Under the pieces are notes generated by a model. That model saw nothing but the letters and a program-made list of their open reading frames with translations, had not been told where the DNA came from and made no database searches. The position numbers and the translations under genes were made by a program. A stretch of DNA of 64,000 bases. Source: Hyphomicrobiaceae bacterium. GTDB taxonomy: Bacteria > Pseudomonadota > Alphaproteobacteria > Rhizobiales > Hyphomicrobiaceae. Below, piece after piece: positions 52,648-63,500 of the stretch. How positions within the stretch are numbered: the stretch's first letter is position 1; each line of letters begins with the position of its first letter. Where the stretch lies: assembly GCA_002919265.1 (NCBI GenBank), contig PKEY01000070.1, positions 23,105 to 87,104 on the forward strand, given 5' to 3'.

Positions 52648-53625
52648 TTGGCTGTCATCCGATCCGTAATCCGCAGCGTTGGCGCTTACCTGCCCAAAAA
52701 GGTTCTGACCAACGACGACCTGTCCCGCATCGTCGATACGAGTGATGAATGGATTCGCGAGCGGACCGGCATCCGACGCCGCCACATTGCCGCTGACGGC
52801 GAGTTGACTTCCGACCTTGGCATCGCAGCAGCCCGTCAAGCCCTGGTCCGCGCGAACATCGATCCCGTCGACATCGACCTGGTCATCTGCGCCACCGCTA
52901 CGCCAGACAGAACCTTCCCGGCCACGGCCGTGCGCATTCAGGCAGAGCTTGGCATCTCCAACGGCGCAGCTTTCGACATCCAGGCCGTCTGTTCCGGCTT
53001 CGTCTATGCTCTGGCAACGGCGGATAACTTCCTCAAATCAGGACAATTCAAACGCGCGCTGGTAATCGGCGCCGAAACCTTCTCCCGCATTCTCGATTGG
53101 TCGGACCGCACCACGTGCGTTCTTTTTGGCGACGGTGCCGGCGCTGTTGTGCTCGAGGCTCAGCCCCAGCATGGCACGCGCGAGGACCGCGGCATTCTCG
53201 CGACCCGGTTGCGGGCCGATGGCCGGTACGAGGACCTGCTCTACGTCGATGGCGGCCCTGGCTCCACCAAGACGACCGGACACCTGCGCATGAATGGCCG
53301 CGAAGTCTTCCGCCACGCCGTTCAGAAAATCTCCGGCGTCATTGAAGAGACCCTATTGGAATCTGGCTACGCAGCCGACGAGATTGATCTTTTCGTCCCG
53401 CACCAAGCCAACGCCCGCATTCTTGACGGCATTTCGCGGAAGCTAGGCGTTTCGCCTGAGAAGATTGTCGTTACGCTCAGCGAGCACGGCAACACTTCTG
53501 CTGCGTCCATCCCGCTGGCCCTGAACCATGCTTTCGAGCAGCACCGCCTGAAGGAAGGCAATCTGGTGCTCATGGAGGCCATGGGTGGCGGCTTCACGTG
53601 GGGCGCGGTGCTGGCCAGATGGTGA
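52648..53625 (+). CDS. fabH: beta-ketoacyl-ACP synthase III
   Basis: [61 protein letters not shown]. Confidence 0.97.
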   Translation: MAVIRSVIRSVGAYLPKKVLTNDDLSRIVDTSDEWIRERTGIRRRHIAADGELTSDLGIAAARQALVRANIDPVDIDLVICATATPDRTFPATAVRIQAELGISNGAAFDIQAVCSGFVYALATADNFLKSGQFKRALVIGAETFSRILDWSDRTTCVLFGDGAGAVVLEAQPQHGTREDRGILATRLRADGRYEDLLYVDGGPGSTKTTGHLRMNGREVFRHAVQKISGVIEETLLESGYAADEIDLFVPHQANARILDGISRKLGVSPEKIVVTLSEHGNTSAASIPLALNHAFEQHRLKEGNLVLMEAMGGGFTWGAVLARW

Positions 53626-53811
53626 GCGCGCAACACCGCTGACCCGTACGCAGAACGACGGGTGCTTGTTTCGAAACGATTTTTTCCGATTCTCAGGGTT
53701 CCCGCATTGAAAATTCTTTTGCAGAATCAGCCGGTTGCACAATATCCGGATTGACCGTATCGGCTTGCAGGTCTAGCATCCGCCTGGGAGTGGAGTCCTG
53801 GGGAGGATACC

Positions 53812-54132
53812 ATGGCCGGAAAGACGCTGACCCGAGCGGATCTAGCCGAGGCGGTGGTTCAAAAAGTCGGTCTACCGCGTAATGAGTCTCAGGAGCTCGT
53901 TGAGCTCGTCTTGAGCGAGATTGCATCCAGCCTCGCCCGCGGAGAATCCGTCAAGCTCTCCTCGTTCGGATCGTTTGGTATTCGTCAGAAAGGCCAGCGC
54001 ATTGGCCGCAACCCCAAAACCGGCCAAGAGGTGCCGATCACGCCGCGCAGGGTGCTGGTCTTCCGACCGAGCAATATTATGAAGGAGCGGATCAACGCGG
54101 GTCACGCCCGTCGCCCCAAGGCCGCTGAATAA
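53812..54132 (+). CDS. ihfA: integration host factor subunit alpha
   Basis: [57 protein letters not shown]. Confidence 0.96.
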   Translation: MAGKTLTRADLAEAVVQKVGLPRNESQELVELVLSEIASSLARGESVKLSSFGSFGIRQKGQRIGRNPKTGQEVPITPRRVLVFRPSNIMKERINAGHARRPKAAE

Positions 54133-54166
54133 CCTTCACGAACACTCCAGCACAGAGTTCTACTAA

Positions 54167-54655
54167 GTGACCAAGTCAGCCGAAGCCTTCCGAACAATCA
54201 GCGAGGTTGCGGAAGAACTGGACGTTCCGAAGCACGTCCTCCGGTTCTGGGAGCAGAAGTTCCCCCAGATCAAGCCCATGAAGCGCGGGGGCGGGCGCCG
54301 GTACTATCGTCCCGAGGATCTCGATCTGCTGCGGGGCATCCGGCACCTGCTGCATCTTGAGGGCTACACCATTCGCGGCGTGCAGAAGATCCTGCGGACG
54401 CATGGTGTCGAGCAGGTCAAGCGGTGCTGGATGGAGGGATCGCAGATCTCTGCGGTTGACGCCGGTGAGACCGCGAAGGGCAAGAAGAATCGGAAGACAA
54501 GCAAGACCGCGGCCAAGAGCACGCCCGCGCAGCAACTCCCTCCCGAGGTGGTTCAGATCCTGCGCAACGCCCTTGAGGAACTAGAGGCCTGCCGGCGACT
54601 GCTCTCGAATTCCGCGCCGGTTGCGACTCCGGCGGCACAAAGCGCAGAGCCGTGA
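54167..54655 (+). CDS. MerR family transcriptional regulator
   Basis: [56 protein letters not shown]. Confidence 0.94.
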   Translation: MTKSAEAFRTISEVAEELDVPKHVLRFWEQKFPQIKPMKRGGGRRYYRPEDLDLLRGIRHLLHLEGYTIRGVQKILRTHGVEQVKRCWMEGSQISAVDAGETAKGKKNRKTSKTAAKSTPAQQLPPEVVQILRNALEELEACRRLLSNSAPVATPAAQSAEP

Positions 54656-55404
54656 GTGCAGGCACCGAGCCGGTTGAGGTCTGGCTCGTCGATCTGGCTC
54701 GCGCGGCGCCCAGTCTCGCTGCGGCGGAAGCTGCTCATCCCCGACTATCAACCGATGAGCTCGATCGCGCGGCAGCGATGGGCGAGAGTGGGGAGGATTG
54801 GCGCCTCTCCCGGATCGCTCTTCGCATCGTTCTGGAACGCGTCGTTGGGAGCCAACTCCGCGAGCAGCCGTTCCGGCTCTCCTCTCGCGGCAAGCCCGCC
54901 TTACCATGGGACGCGGGCATTGAGTTCAGCCTTTCTCACACGGGGCAGTATGCGCTGATTGCCGTAGCGCGGAAAGCCGTGGGGGTTGATCTCGAGCAGG
55001 TTCGCCCGGTGCGTTTCCCGCCTGATCGGCAGCAGGCTATGCTAGACGCGGCGCGGGCCCTTGTTGGCTCCGGGCCAATCGACTTTTTGCAGGCTTGGGT
55101 GAGGCTCGAAGCCTGGGCGAAGGCGCGCGGCTCGGGAGTTGGCGCCCTGCTCCATGACATCAGCATCCGCGGCCCGGGCTGGGAAGCGCACACAGCCCAG
55201 AACTTTGGCGCCATCGCTGCCGAACGCCTGCGGGCCGAAGGCTTCACAATTCAGGATCTCGACTTGCCGGCTCCCTTCCACGGTGCCATCGCCATCAACG
55301 CCAGCCGGGTACACCTACATCTACGACATTTCCCGGCCCATATGGGTAGTATCGATGACCTCGAGGCCCCTCCTGCGGCTCTCCTTGCCAAATCGGCGGG
55401 TTGA
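54652..55404 (+). CDS. 4'-phosphopantetheinyl transferase superfamily protein
   Basis: [42 protein letters not shown]. Confidence 0.92.
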   Translation: MSAGTEPVEVWLVDLARAAPSLAAAEAAHPRLSTDELDRAAAMGESGEDWRLSRIALRIVLERVVGSQLREQPFRLSSRGKPALPWDAGIEFSLSHTGQYALIAVARKAVGVDLEQVRPVRFPPDRQQAMLDAARALVGSGPIDFLQAWVRLEAWAKARGSGVGALLHDISIRGPGWEAHTAQNFGAIAAERLRAEGFTIQDLDLPAPFHGAIAINASRVHLHLRHFPAHMGSIDDLEAPPAALLAKSAG

Positions 55405-55439
55405 CCTTGGGCGGCGGTCAGGGCAAAAGGGTGCCTCGG

Positions 55440-55517
55440 CGGAGCGTAGCGCAGCCTGGTTAGCGCACCAGTCTGGGGGACTGGGGGTCGGGAGTTCAAA
55501 TCTCCCCGCTCCGACCA
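55440..55517 (+). tRNA. tRNA-Pro (anticodon GGG), CCA encoded
   Basis: Cloverleaf: acceptor CGGAGCG/CGCTCCG, anticodon stem CCAGT/ACTGG with loop CTGGGGG, T-arm GGGAG TTCAAAT CTCCC, CCA end. Confidence 0.95.
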
Positions 55518-56046
55518 TAAAAAGCCGCGTGAAGCAGAAGCGATAGAAGCGGGACAACTGCAGTACCCGCTACTTTTTCCGATCCACTCATGTATCTGGT
55601 CGATGCCTTCTTCCCGCTACGCTCGACGCGTCGGCTTGCTCAACCGATTGCGCGTCAATTCTCTCGCCTCGGCTAGTGTCGAGTGCCGAATCGTTAGCAG
55701 GAATACGATTCCTTGAGGATTGGGCGCGCGCCCCAAGATGATTTTCATCGCCGATGGTCACTGCTTAAGCATTTCGGCCGGTGGCAGCACGCGACACTGA
55801 ACAGCAGCTTCAACCCGATCCACTAACATACTGAATTCGTTTCATTTCCCCTTCAGAAGCGATGTATTGCTGCAACAACCGAATTGTTGCATGCTTTCTA
55901 CAGTTAACAGAATATCTCTATTCATCCTATTCATCATATGGCGTGTACCGATCAAATTATGCAACGTATGCGCGTGTTCAGAGTACTGACTGACGTATGT
56001 CTGATTTGTTCCGCGTGCTGCCGGTTTTAATAATTCGGAGCCGATA

Positions 56047-56298
56047 ATGCGCATTTACGCAGCACCCACGCTTACGCGACAAGAGTCGCTGCCAGTTGTC
56101 ACCGCGACTTATGTCAGCCCGTTTGATGTTGGTCCCAACCCCAATAACCCGGGCAACCCAGGTAGCCCGGGCAGTCCTGGCGGGCCTGGTCCGGGCGGAC
56201 CGGGTGGTCCTGGTGGGCCTGGCCCGGGTGGACCGGGTGGTCCTGGTGGACCTGGTCCCGGCGGACCGGGTGGTCCTGGTGGGTTTTTTGGTGGATAA
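56047..56298 (+). CDS. small protein with conserved leader ([26 protein letters not shown]) and collagen-like Gly-Pro tail; RiPP-precursor-like
   Basis: RBS-like cggag upstream; 26-aa N terminus shared with 56694 gene; fits YxxPxLxxx(E)xxxxxT leader pattern; followed by intrinsic terminator. Confidence 0.7.
   Translation: MRIYAAPTLTRQESLPVVTATYVSPFDVGPNPNNPGNPGSPGSPGGPGPGGPGGPGGPGPGGPGGPGGPGPGGPGGPGGFFGG
56188..56283. repeat. 33-bp tandem repeats (about 3 copies) coding [11 protein letters not shown]
   Basis: ggtccgggcggaccgggtggtcctggtgggcct x3 with a few substitutions. Confidence 0.9.
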
Positions 56299-56336
56299 AG
56301 CGGCAAATTTGGCCGATCGTCTACTCACTACCTTTG

Positions 56337-56366
56337 CCCCGGCGCTCTTCGTGCCGGGGTTTTCTT
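56337..56366 (+). terminator. intrinsic terminator after first small leader gene
   Basis: ccccggcgctcttcgtgccggggttttcttt. Confidence 0.85.
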
Positions 56367-56693
56367 TCGACGAGAACCGCTTCACTTACCGCCTGAAATA
56401 CTTGGCAATTTGAAGCAGCGACCGGCTGTCGACGACCTCTGGCGGCGGACCTGCTAGTGAACAATGCCTGTCAGGACGGCGGGCACCTACCTACACTCGC
56501 AAGCGAAGTATTCGCTTAAAAGAGCAGCCACAGAAAGCGTAGGGCTTTGACGCCGTACAGGGTGCTGTTGCCCCATTTCCACATTGCACAGAATATCTGT
56601 GTTAAGACATTCTCTCCTATGGCGCACATAAAGAATAATGCAACGTACACGTGCGTTCTGCGTACTGCCAAATTTCAGATTTCGGAGATCAAA

Positions 56694-56891
56694 ATGCGCA
56701 TCTACGCAGTACCTACGCTGACGCATCATGAATCGCTGGCATCGATTACGGCGACTCACGTTAGTCCGTTCTTGTTTACCCCTACGCCGGAACCGGAGCC
56801 GGAACCTAAAGATCCGAAGTTCCCACCACACCCACCGATTGGAGGTGGCGGTTGGCCGGGTGGGCTTGTCCCTCCCTTCAAGAAAATGTAA
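56694..56891 (+). CDS. paralogous small protein with same leader (MRIYAVPTLTHHESLASITATHVSPF) and a Pro/Gly/Lys-rich tail; RiPP-precursor-like
   Basis: RBS-like ggag upstream; leader and 5' region homologous to 56047 gene; own terminator. Confidence 0.7.
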   Translation: MRIYAVPTLTHHESLASITATHVSPFLFTPTPEPEPEPKDPKFPPHPPIGGGGWPGGLVPPFKKM

Positions 56892-56909
56892 AGGCTTCCG
56901 AGAAGCTCA

Positions 56910-56941
56910 CCCCGGCCCCCATGGCGCCGGGGTCTTTTTAA
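56910..56941 (+). terminator. intrinsic terminator after second small leader gene
   Basis: ccccggcccccatggcgccggggtcttttta. Confidence 0.82.
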
Positions 56942-57011
56942 TGCGCAATTTCGAGCTGATGCTTACGCCTTTTGACCAATCTCGACTCTTTCACATTTTG
57001 CAATTACCGAT

Positions 57012-57575
57012 CTACGGCAACATCGCTTCTGTTTTAGCAAATCCATTTAACTCGAACGAAAAAGCAAGATCGCTGCCATCGCGCGCCTTGAGGGCAGCGG
57101 TCAGCTTTTTGCCCGCGCGCATCGCCTGAAGCCAAACCTTATCGACCAGCGCGCTGGCATAGCAGCCGTTGGCATCACAAGTCTGCCAAGTCAGCGTGCC
57201 GACTTCCTTGTCATCGACCAGAACCTTCACCGGATTCGGCAGGCTTACGCCGTGGGGAAGGATAAACACGGCATTTGTCTCCGGCTTCCTGGCAACGCGA
57301 TTGAACGATGCCGTCGCGATCCGCTGGCGCTGATTGCCTTGGCTCAAAACAAGGCTTTGCGAAAATTCACACTGCAGCTGATCCGGCTGCGCCTGATTGG
57401 AGCACGACGCCAGCCATAACGGCGCCTGCGGAGCGGAGCTCGCTGCGGGAGCTGGATTCTGCGCGGCTTGCTGAGGTTGAGCCGCCTTTGCCGGAGGTGC
57501 TTTGGTTTGCGCGGAGGCGACAGAGGCGCTGCAAGCGATCATTCCCAAGACAATCAGTGCGAACTGCCGGAACAT
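57012..57575 (-). CDS. invasion-associated locus B (IalB) family protein
   Basis: Signal peptide MFRQFALIVLGMIACSASVASAQ; PLWLASCSNQAQPDQLQCEFSQSLVL; QTCDANGCYASALVDKVWLQAMRAGKKL. Confidence 0.88.
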   Translation of the reverse strand: MFRQFALIVLGMIACSASVASAQTKAPPAKAAQPQQAAQNPAPAASSAPQAPLWLASCSNQAQPDQLQCEFSQSLVLSQGNQRQRIATASFNRVARKPETNAVFILPHGVSLPNPVKVLVDDKEVGTLTWQTCDANGCYASALVDKVWLQAMRAGKKLTAALKARDGSDLAFSFELNGFAKTEAMLP

Positions 57576-57597
57576 CAGTCTTTCTCTCGTCGGCTTC

Positions 57598-60500
57598 TCA
57601 GAAACGGATTGCAAAACTCACACTACCAGCGTGACCGACAGTGTCCTTACTCCACTGGCCCTGATAGCCGAAAGTGGCACGCGTCGTCTCATCCTTGTCG
57701 GAGATCGTCAGGCCGGCATCCAGCCGCCGGGTGACGTCGCCGATCTCGCTGTAGTTACGGAAAGTCCCATCCGACAGGCTGGCGCCGGCAAATGTTGCAT
57801 TGACATAAATATCATCCTTGTTGGCAAAGCTGACCTCGCCGCGCAGATAGGCCTGCATTCTCAGCTCGCTGTCAGTTAGCAAATCGACGCCGAGCTCGAG
57901 CGAAGGCGTAGCGGACAGCACCCATTGCCCTGTATCGCGCAGCTCCAGTCCGTAAACCGTATTCCGCTCCGAGGCATCATCCGAGCGGAGATACGTGGCG
58001 TCCAGGTCCAGGGCGGGGCGCAGGTAGAAGCTGCTGCCATTTGGCCTGTAGCGATAGCCAGTTCCCAGACGAATGTTGGCCTGATGCACACGCTGCTCAG
58101 CGTTAGCAATTCCCCCAATGACCGGGGTGCCTCCCGGCAGATAGCCGAAAATATCGATGAGACGCGTTGTGTCGTAACGCGCCGTGCTGCCGCTGAGAAT
58201 GCCATAGAACTCCCAGGGCCCGCTGTATTTCGAAACAGACAGCGCCATTTCACCCCGGTGACCTTCTGCCGAGAAAAGATCGCCGCTGGTAAGGCTGAAA
58301 TCCTCGAAACCGATGCCTATGCCGAAATAAAGATCTTCCGCCACCGGCGCGCGAATTCCGCCGGAAAAGCCGAACGACTTCGTTTCAAAATCACGGAACT
58401 CAAAGGAACCATCGCGATTTAGATTGCTCCCGCCACTAGCCACCCAATAGCAGGTGCGATTGTCACCAATCTTGGCAGCAAAGTTGGCATGGCCGCAGTC
58501 TGCCATGGTCCGCACAAAACGCTGGCCCGCATAGAACGCGTCTACCTGCGTTGCCGCATAATCCTGAGAAGCCAGTTGATCCACGGCGTAGGTGATCTGG
58601 TCTTGGTCCTCCATATTGGCGATGACCGCGAACACAGGCCCCATTTTGGCAGACCCCTGGCCTTCGAGCACTCGCGCCATGTGTTCCGCAGCGAGGGTTT
58701 GGTTGCGGTTCATGCCGGTCATCCGGTAGTCCACTTCAGGAATGAGCTTGATCGAACCGTCCTCGTTCAGACCGATCTGGTAGCTGATCACCGGCGTGCC
58801 GATGATTTCCAGCCCATTGTTGGTCGTTTTGCCACCCGCATGAATCAGGGTCAGTGGTTGCGCGCGCTCCAACAGATGGAGCACTGGCTTCAACGTTCCA
58901 TCCACCGTCGCATTTCCGCTAGCAATAATCAAATCGCTGCCTTCGGAACCGTTCTGGCGGAAATAGATGTCTGCCGTGTAGGTGGCGGTGGGACCGAAGA
59001 CGATCGAGCCACTCACATACGTGGTCTGGCTGACATTGCCCGTTACCGCAAAATCGGAAGCCTTTGTTTCGGGAGTAAGCGTGCCACTTGGCAGATAGGC
59101 CTCACCGCCCAGGTATAAATCGCCGTCGATACGAAACACCCCGTCTGATCCCAAATTGACATGGTCCTGGGCATAGAAGGAGGCACCCTGGGCGACCGTT
59201 ACCTCATTGGTTCCATCGCCGAGGTCGATGTTTCCGAGCGCACGGCCATAGAGAATAATACTATCCGAGCCAGCGCCGCCGCTGATAATCCGGTTATTGA
59301 GAGCAAACAGGAAGCTGTTGTTTGACAGCGTTACAGTATTCTCGACACCGCCATCGAGGAAAATAGCTGCGGGGCTTGTTGTGGTGCTCGCCATTGCAGC
59401 GAACAGAGAATTCGCCGACTCTTCGCTACCGCCAATGATGACGCCATCGAGCAAAATATGAATGTTCTCGCCACCATTTCCGCCGACGGATTGCGCCATG
59501 ACAGCGATGCTGCGCTCGCCGAGAGCGTAGATATTACCCTGCAAATCAAGATTGATGGCACCACCCTTGCCTTGCCCACCGGCGGTGCCACGAAACGCTC
59601 CATCAACTACGCCACCACCGCCGCCAACGCTTTGCGCCAGCACGCCTACGGACTCAGCACCGTAGGTGATGATGTTGCCTACGTTGATGAACGTGATGTC
59701 GCCGCCATCGCCAGCATTATCACTCGATAGCTCGACCTCAATATTGGCAGATGCCAGGTCCGTGCTGACGAAACCGCCACCACCGCCGATGCTTTGCAGT
59801 ACGAAACCATGCGACCGCGCTCCAGAGGTGGTCACATCACCGTTGTTGGTCACGTGAATGGCGCCGCCATCGCCGGAGGACCCATCACGGGCGCCGAGGG
59901 TGACCTTCGCGTAATCAAGCTCAGCAAAATCGGTCGCGCCGCCACCGCCGCCGATAGACTGAATGATGTAGCCGGTAGAGTTGTTTTTCTCTGTTGTAAT
60001 CCAACCTTTCAACTCAAGCTCGATGGAGCCGCCGTCATTCCGGTACGAAGGATCCGCGCCCAAAGAAACTTCAGCGCTTGCCGTTCCATCCCCACCTGAA
60101 AGCGCCAAGTACCCACCACCGCCGCCAATAGATTGGACGAGACCTCCGGCGGAAAAGGCATCGCTGGTGATAACGTTTCCTTCACGGCTTCCTTTGATTT
60201 GACCTCCTGATGCATCGTCCGTGTTGATCGCGCCAAGCATTGCGGTCACGGCCACATCCGTGTTCGCGGCCGAAACAACCGTCGCCGTTGTCGTACCGCC
60301 GCCACCGCCAATGCTTTGGAGCAATACGCCCGTTGAGAATGTGCCTTCGGTCCCAAGATCACCCTTGTGGTTCTGGCTGACCTCCTCACCTGCGCTCCCG
60401 TCGGCATCTTCGCTGCCAAGGTGAAGCTCACTGGCCACCGAAATAATTTTGCTAAATTCTGTATTCGAAAATGCTGCGATCCTGACTTGAGCAATTTCTT

Positions 60501-63500
60501 CGTCGGTCTCTGGGGTGACCTCTTCTTCGACGTTTTCCCCTGGCCTGGTGAAATCCAGAGAAATCTGAACGTTGCCGCCACCACCATTGACATTCTGCCC
60601 GAAAATGGCGCGGCTGCCAGTGCCGCTCACAATGATGTCGCCGCTGCTATTGACGGTAACCGTACCCGCCTTGCCTTTCGCGCCGTCGATCGCGCCGATC
60701 AATGCCGAGAAGGCATAATCGGCGGCCATGACTGCCGGAGTGGAAATTGAGAAACCGGCGTTGCCGCCTCCGCCAGCAACCGATTGGGCAAAAATGCCGT
60801 AGCTGTTGGAGCCCTGCACGTAAATGGTGCCAGTGTGATTTACGGTTACGTTGCCGCCATCCCCGCCCTCGCCGCGCACACCACCAATGGCAATCTTGGA
60901 GTAGCTTTTGCCGATAGCCTGCTCAGCAAGATGGTTCAGCGACAGCGCAACAGCGAGGCCGCCATTGCCACCACCACCACCGACGGACTGGGCAAAGACG
61001 CCGTAGGACTGAGCACCTGAAACCAGGATCGTTCCGGTGTTCGTGACGATGACATCACCGCCGGCATTACCATTGCCACCCATGCCGCCGATGTTCAGAG
61101 CAATATCCGGATCGCTACTTGAGCCGGTCCGGCGCAGAACTGCCGTACCCGTAATCGCATAACCACCGTTGCCACCGGTACCGCCAACGGACTGAGCAAA
61201 AATGCCGTGGGCTCTGTCGCCGCTTGTGAAGATCTCCCCGCTATTGGTGACAGTCACTGTGCCGCCGGTGCCGCCATCTCCACCGGTGCCTCCAATGCCA
61301 ATCTTGAAGCTGTGCTCTGCCTTGGCCGCGGTGCCTGGCTTGAGGAGAGAAAGCGAGAGTACATCGCCACCATTCCCTCCACCTCCGCCGACGGACTGGG
61401 CAAAAATACCGTGGCTTTCTGCACCTTCCGTGATGATCCTCGCGCCAGTCTCGTTGAGGATGGTAACATCGCCACCCCTTCCGCCGTCGCCACCTTCGCC
61501 GCCGATAAGCAATCCGTTCTTGGTGGTGTTATTGGCGTTAGAGCCGAGAAAGACGTTGCGAACTTGCTGAGCATCGCCGCCGCCACCGCCAACAGCCTGG
61601 GCAAAAATGCCGATCGCAGCGCGCCCATTGGTTTGAATTATGTTTTTGTTGGTTACGTTTACGCGTCCTGCGTCTGCACCGTCTTCGCCAAAGCCTCCAA
61701 TGGACAAGTCTGCAACATTGGGCGTTGAAGCACGAAGACCAATGACCTTGGTTTCGACCAGGCCGCCCATACCGCCACCGCCACCGACCGTCTGCGCCAT
61801 GATGCCATGCGCGTAGTCGCCGTTGGTGGTTATTGTGCCTTCGTTCACGACGGTGACATCGCCGGATCTCATGCCTTCACCGCCACGACCACCGACGTTT
61901 ATGGAGACCGTGGTGCCGACTTGGGAGCCAGCAGCGATATCCTTAATGAAGTCAATGATGCCGGTCCCGCCCTTCACATATCCGCCGGTGCCACCCGCAC
62001 CACCTACGGACTGTGCGAGGATCCCGATAGAACGTGCACCTCCGGTTATGATGTCAGCTTCGTTCCGAGCTTCGACCTGTCCTCCGACTCCACCCTTGCC
62101 GCCGGTGCCACCGATATTGAGCGAATAGGAGCTTCCCTTGGCGACCGAGCCGTCAACCCCGCCTCCTGTTCCGCCACCACCGCCAATCGACTGGGCAAAG
62201 ATAGCGTGCGCTTCTTCGCCGGCCGTGAGCAGTAACCCTTTGCCTGAGACGACTTTCACGTCGCCGCCTTCACCTCCTTCCGCGCCCTCCAGGCCGACGC
62301 GAAGTGCGAAATTGTCACCAGCGGTTTGTCCATCCTTGGGTTTCGTGAGGCTCAGAGAAATCGAGCTTGAATTACCGCCGCCTCCGCCGATGGATTGCGC
62401 GAAAAGCGCGTGCGAACGCGAACCCAGCGTTATGACGTTGCCGGAGGCGGTAATCGTAACTTTGCCTGCTGACCCGCCTTCTGAACCGACTCCGCCAACG
62501 GCAATGCCAATACTCGCAGTGTCGTCATCCGGCTTTACCCAGGTAAAGCCTGCGTTTCCACCCCCTCCACCAATCGACTGGGCGAAAATGCCGTAAGCGT
62601 CGTTGCCGAAGGTATAAACTTCCCCTCTATGTTGGACGCTGACGTCGCCTCCTTGACCGCCACTGCCCGATCCACCGCCGACGGCCAATGCCAAGCCGTG
62701 ATTTTGGGACGCCTGGCCGGTCTGGAAGATTAATCCCAGATTGACGTTCGCGTTGCCGCCGCCGCCGCCAACTGACTGGGCGAAAATGCCGTAGCTGGAA
62801 TCCTGCTTGGTACCGATGATCCCGAAATGCGTGACGTCAACCTTGCCACCGTCTCCCGCACTTCCGGCTGAGCCGCCAATGGCGATAACCGCCGTATTCA
62901 ACGGCTTATTGGCGCCGGAGCCGCCGCCCGCGCGAGTGTCCGCCTCGTCGATGGATTCCGTAATGTCCGAGACTACAGAAGGATCGACGTTGTCGTGAAC
63001 CGGCTCTTTCGGAACCTCTCCAGAGCCACCGCCAGAACCTGATGTCCTGCTGAGGCCAACGACCGCATTAACACCTGCATCGCCACCACCGCCGCCGATG
63101 CTGCTCGCCTCAATGCCGTGTGCGCCAATTCCGTCAGTAATGATTTCTTTTGTTTTTTCGGCCTCGGTGCCGTGCTGTACGGTCACATTACCCGCGTTGC
63201 CGCCGCCCTTACCGAAACCGCCGACGCCAAGTCCAAGGGGACTGTTATCCTTGGCGCCAATCGCAGTGACATTGATGCCGCCAGTGCCACCACCGCCGCC
63301 GACCGACTGGGCAAAAATCCCGCGCCCATGATAGCCGCGTGTGTAAATGTTGCCGCTGGAAACGACGCTAACGTTGCCGGCATTCGCTCCTTCACCACCA
63401 TGACCGCCGAGACCGGCAACGATGCTAAGGTCGGTTTTCCCGCCCGTCGCTTCAGAGCTTCCCCAGTTCAGCTGACCACTGACGTTCACCGCGCCATTGC

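Noticed and set aside
56109-56306. Minus-strand [14 protein letters not shown]
   Set aside because: Exact antisense shadow of the plus-strand GPG repeat; no RBS or leader, whereas the plus-strand ORF has a conserved paralogous leader and a terminator
56547-56693. N-terminal extension (MTPYRVLLPHFHIAQ...SEIK) of the second small leader gene
   Set aside because: Not conserved in the first paralog, where the equivalent frame is closed; the shared start is MRIY with a GGAG ribosome-binding site
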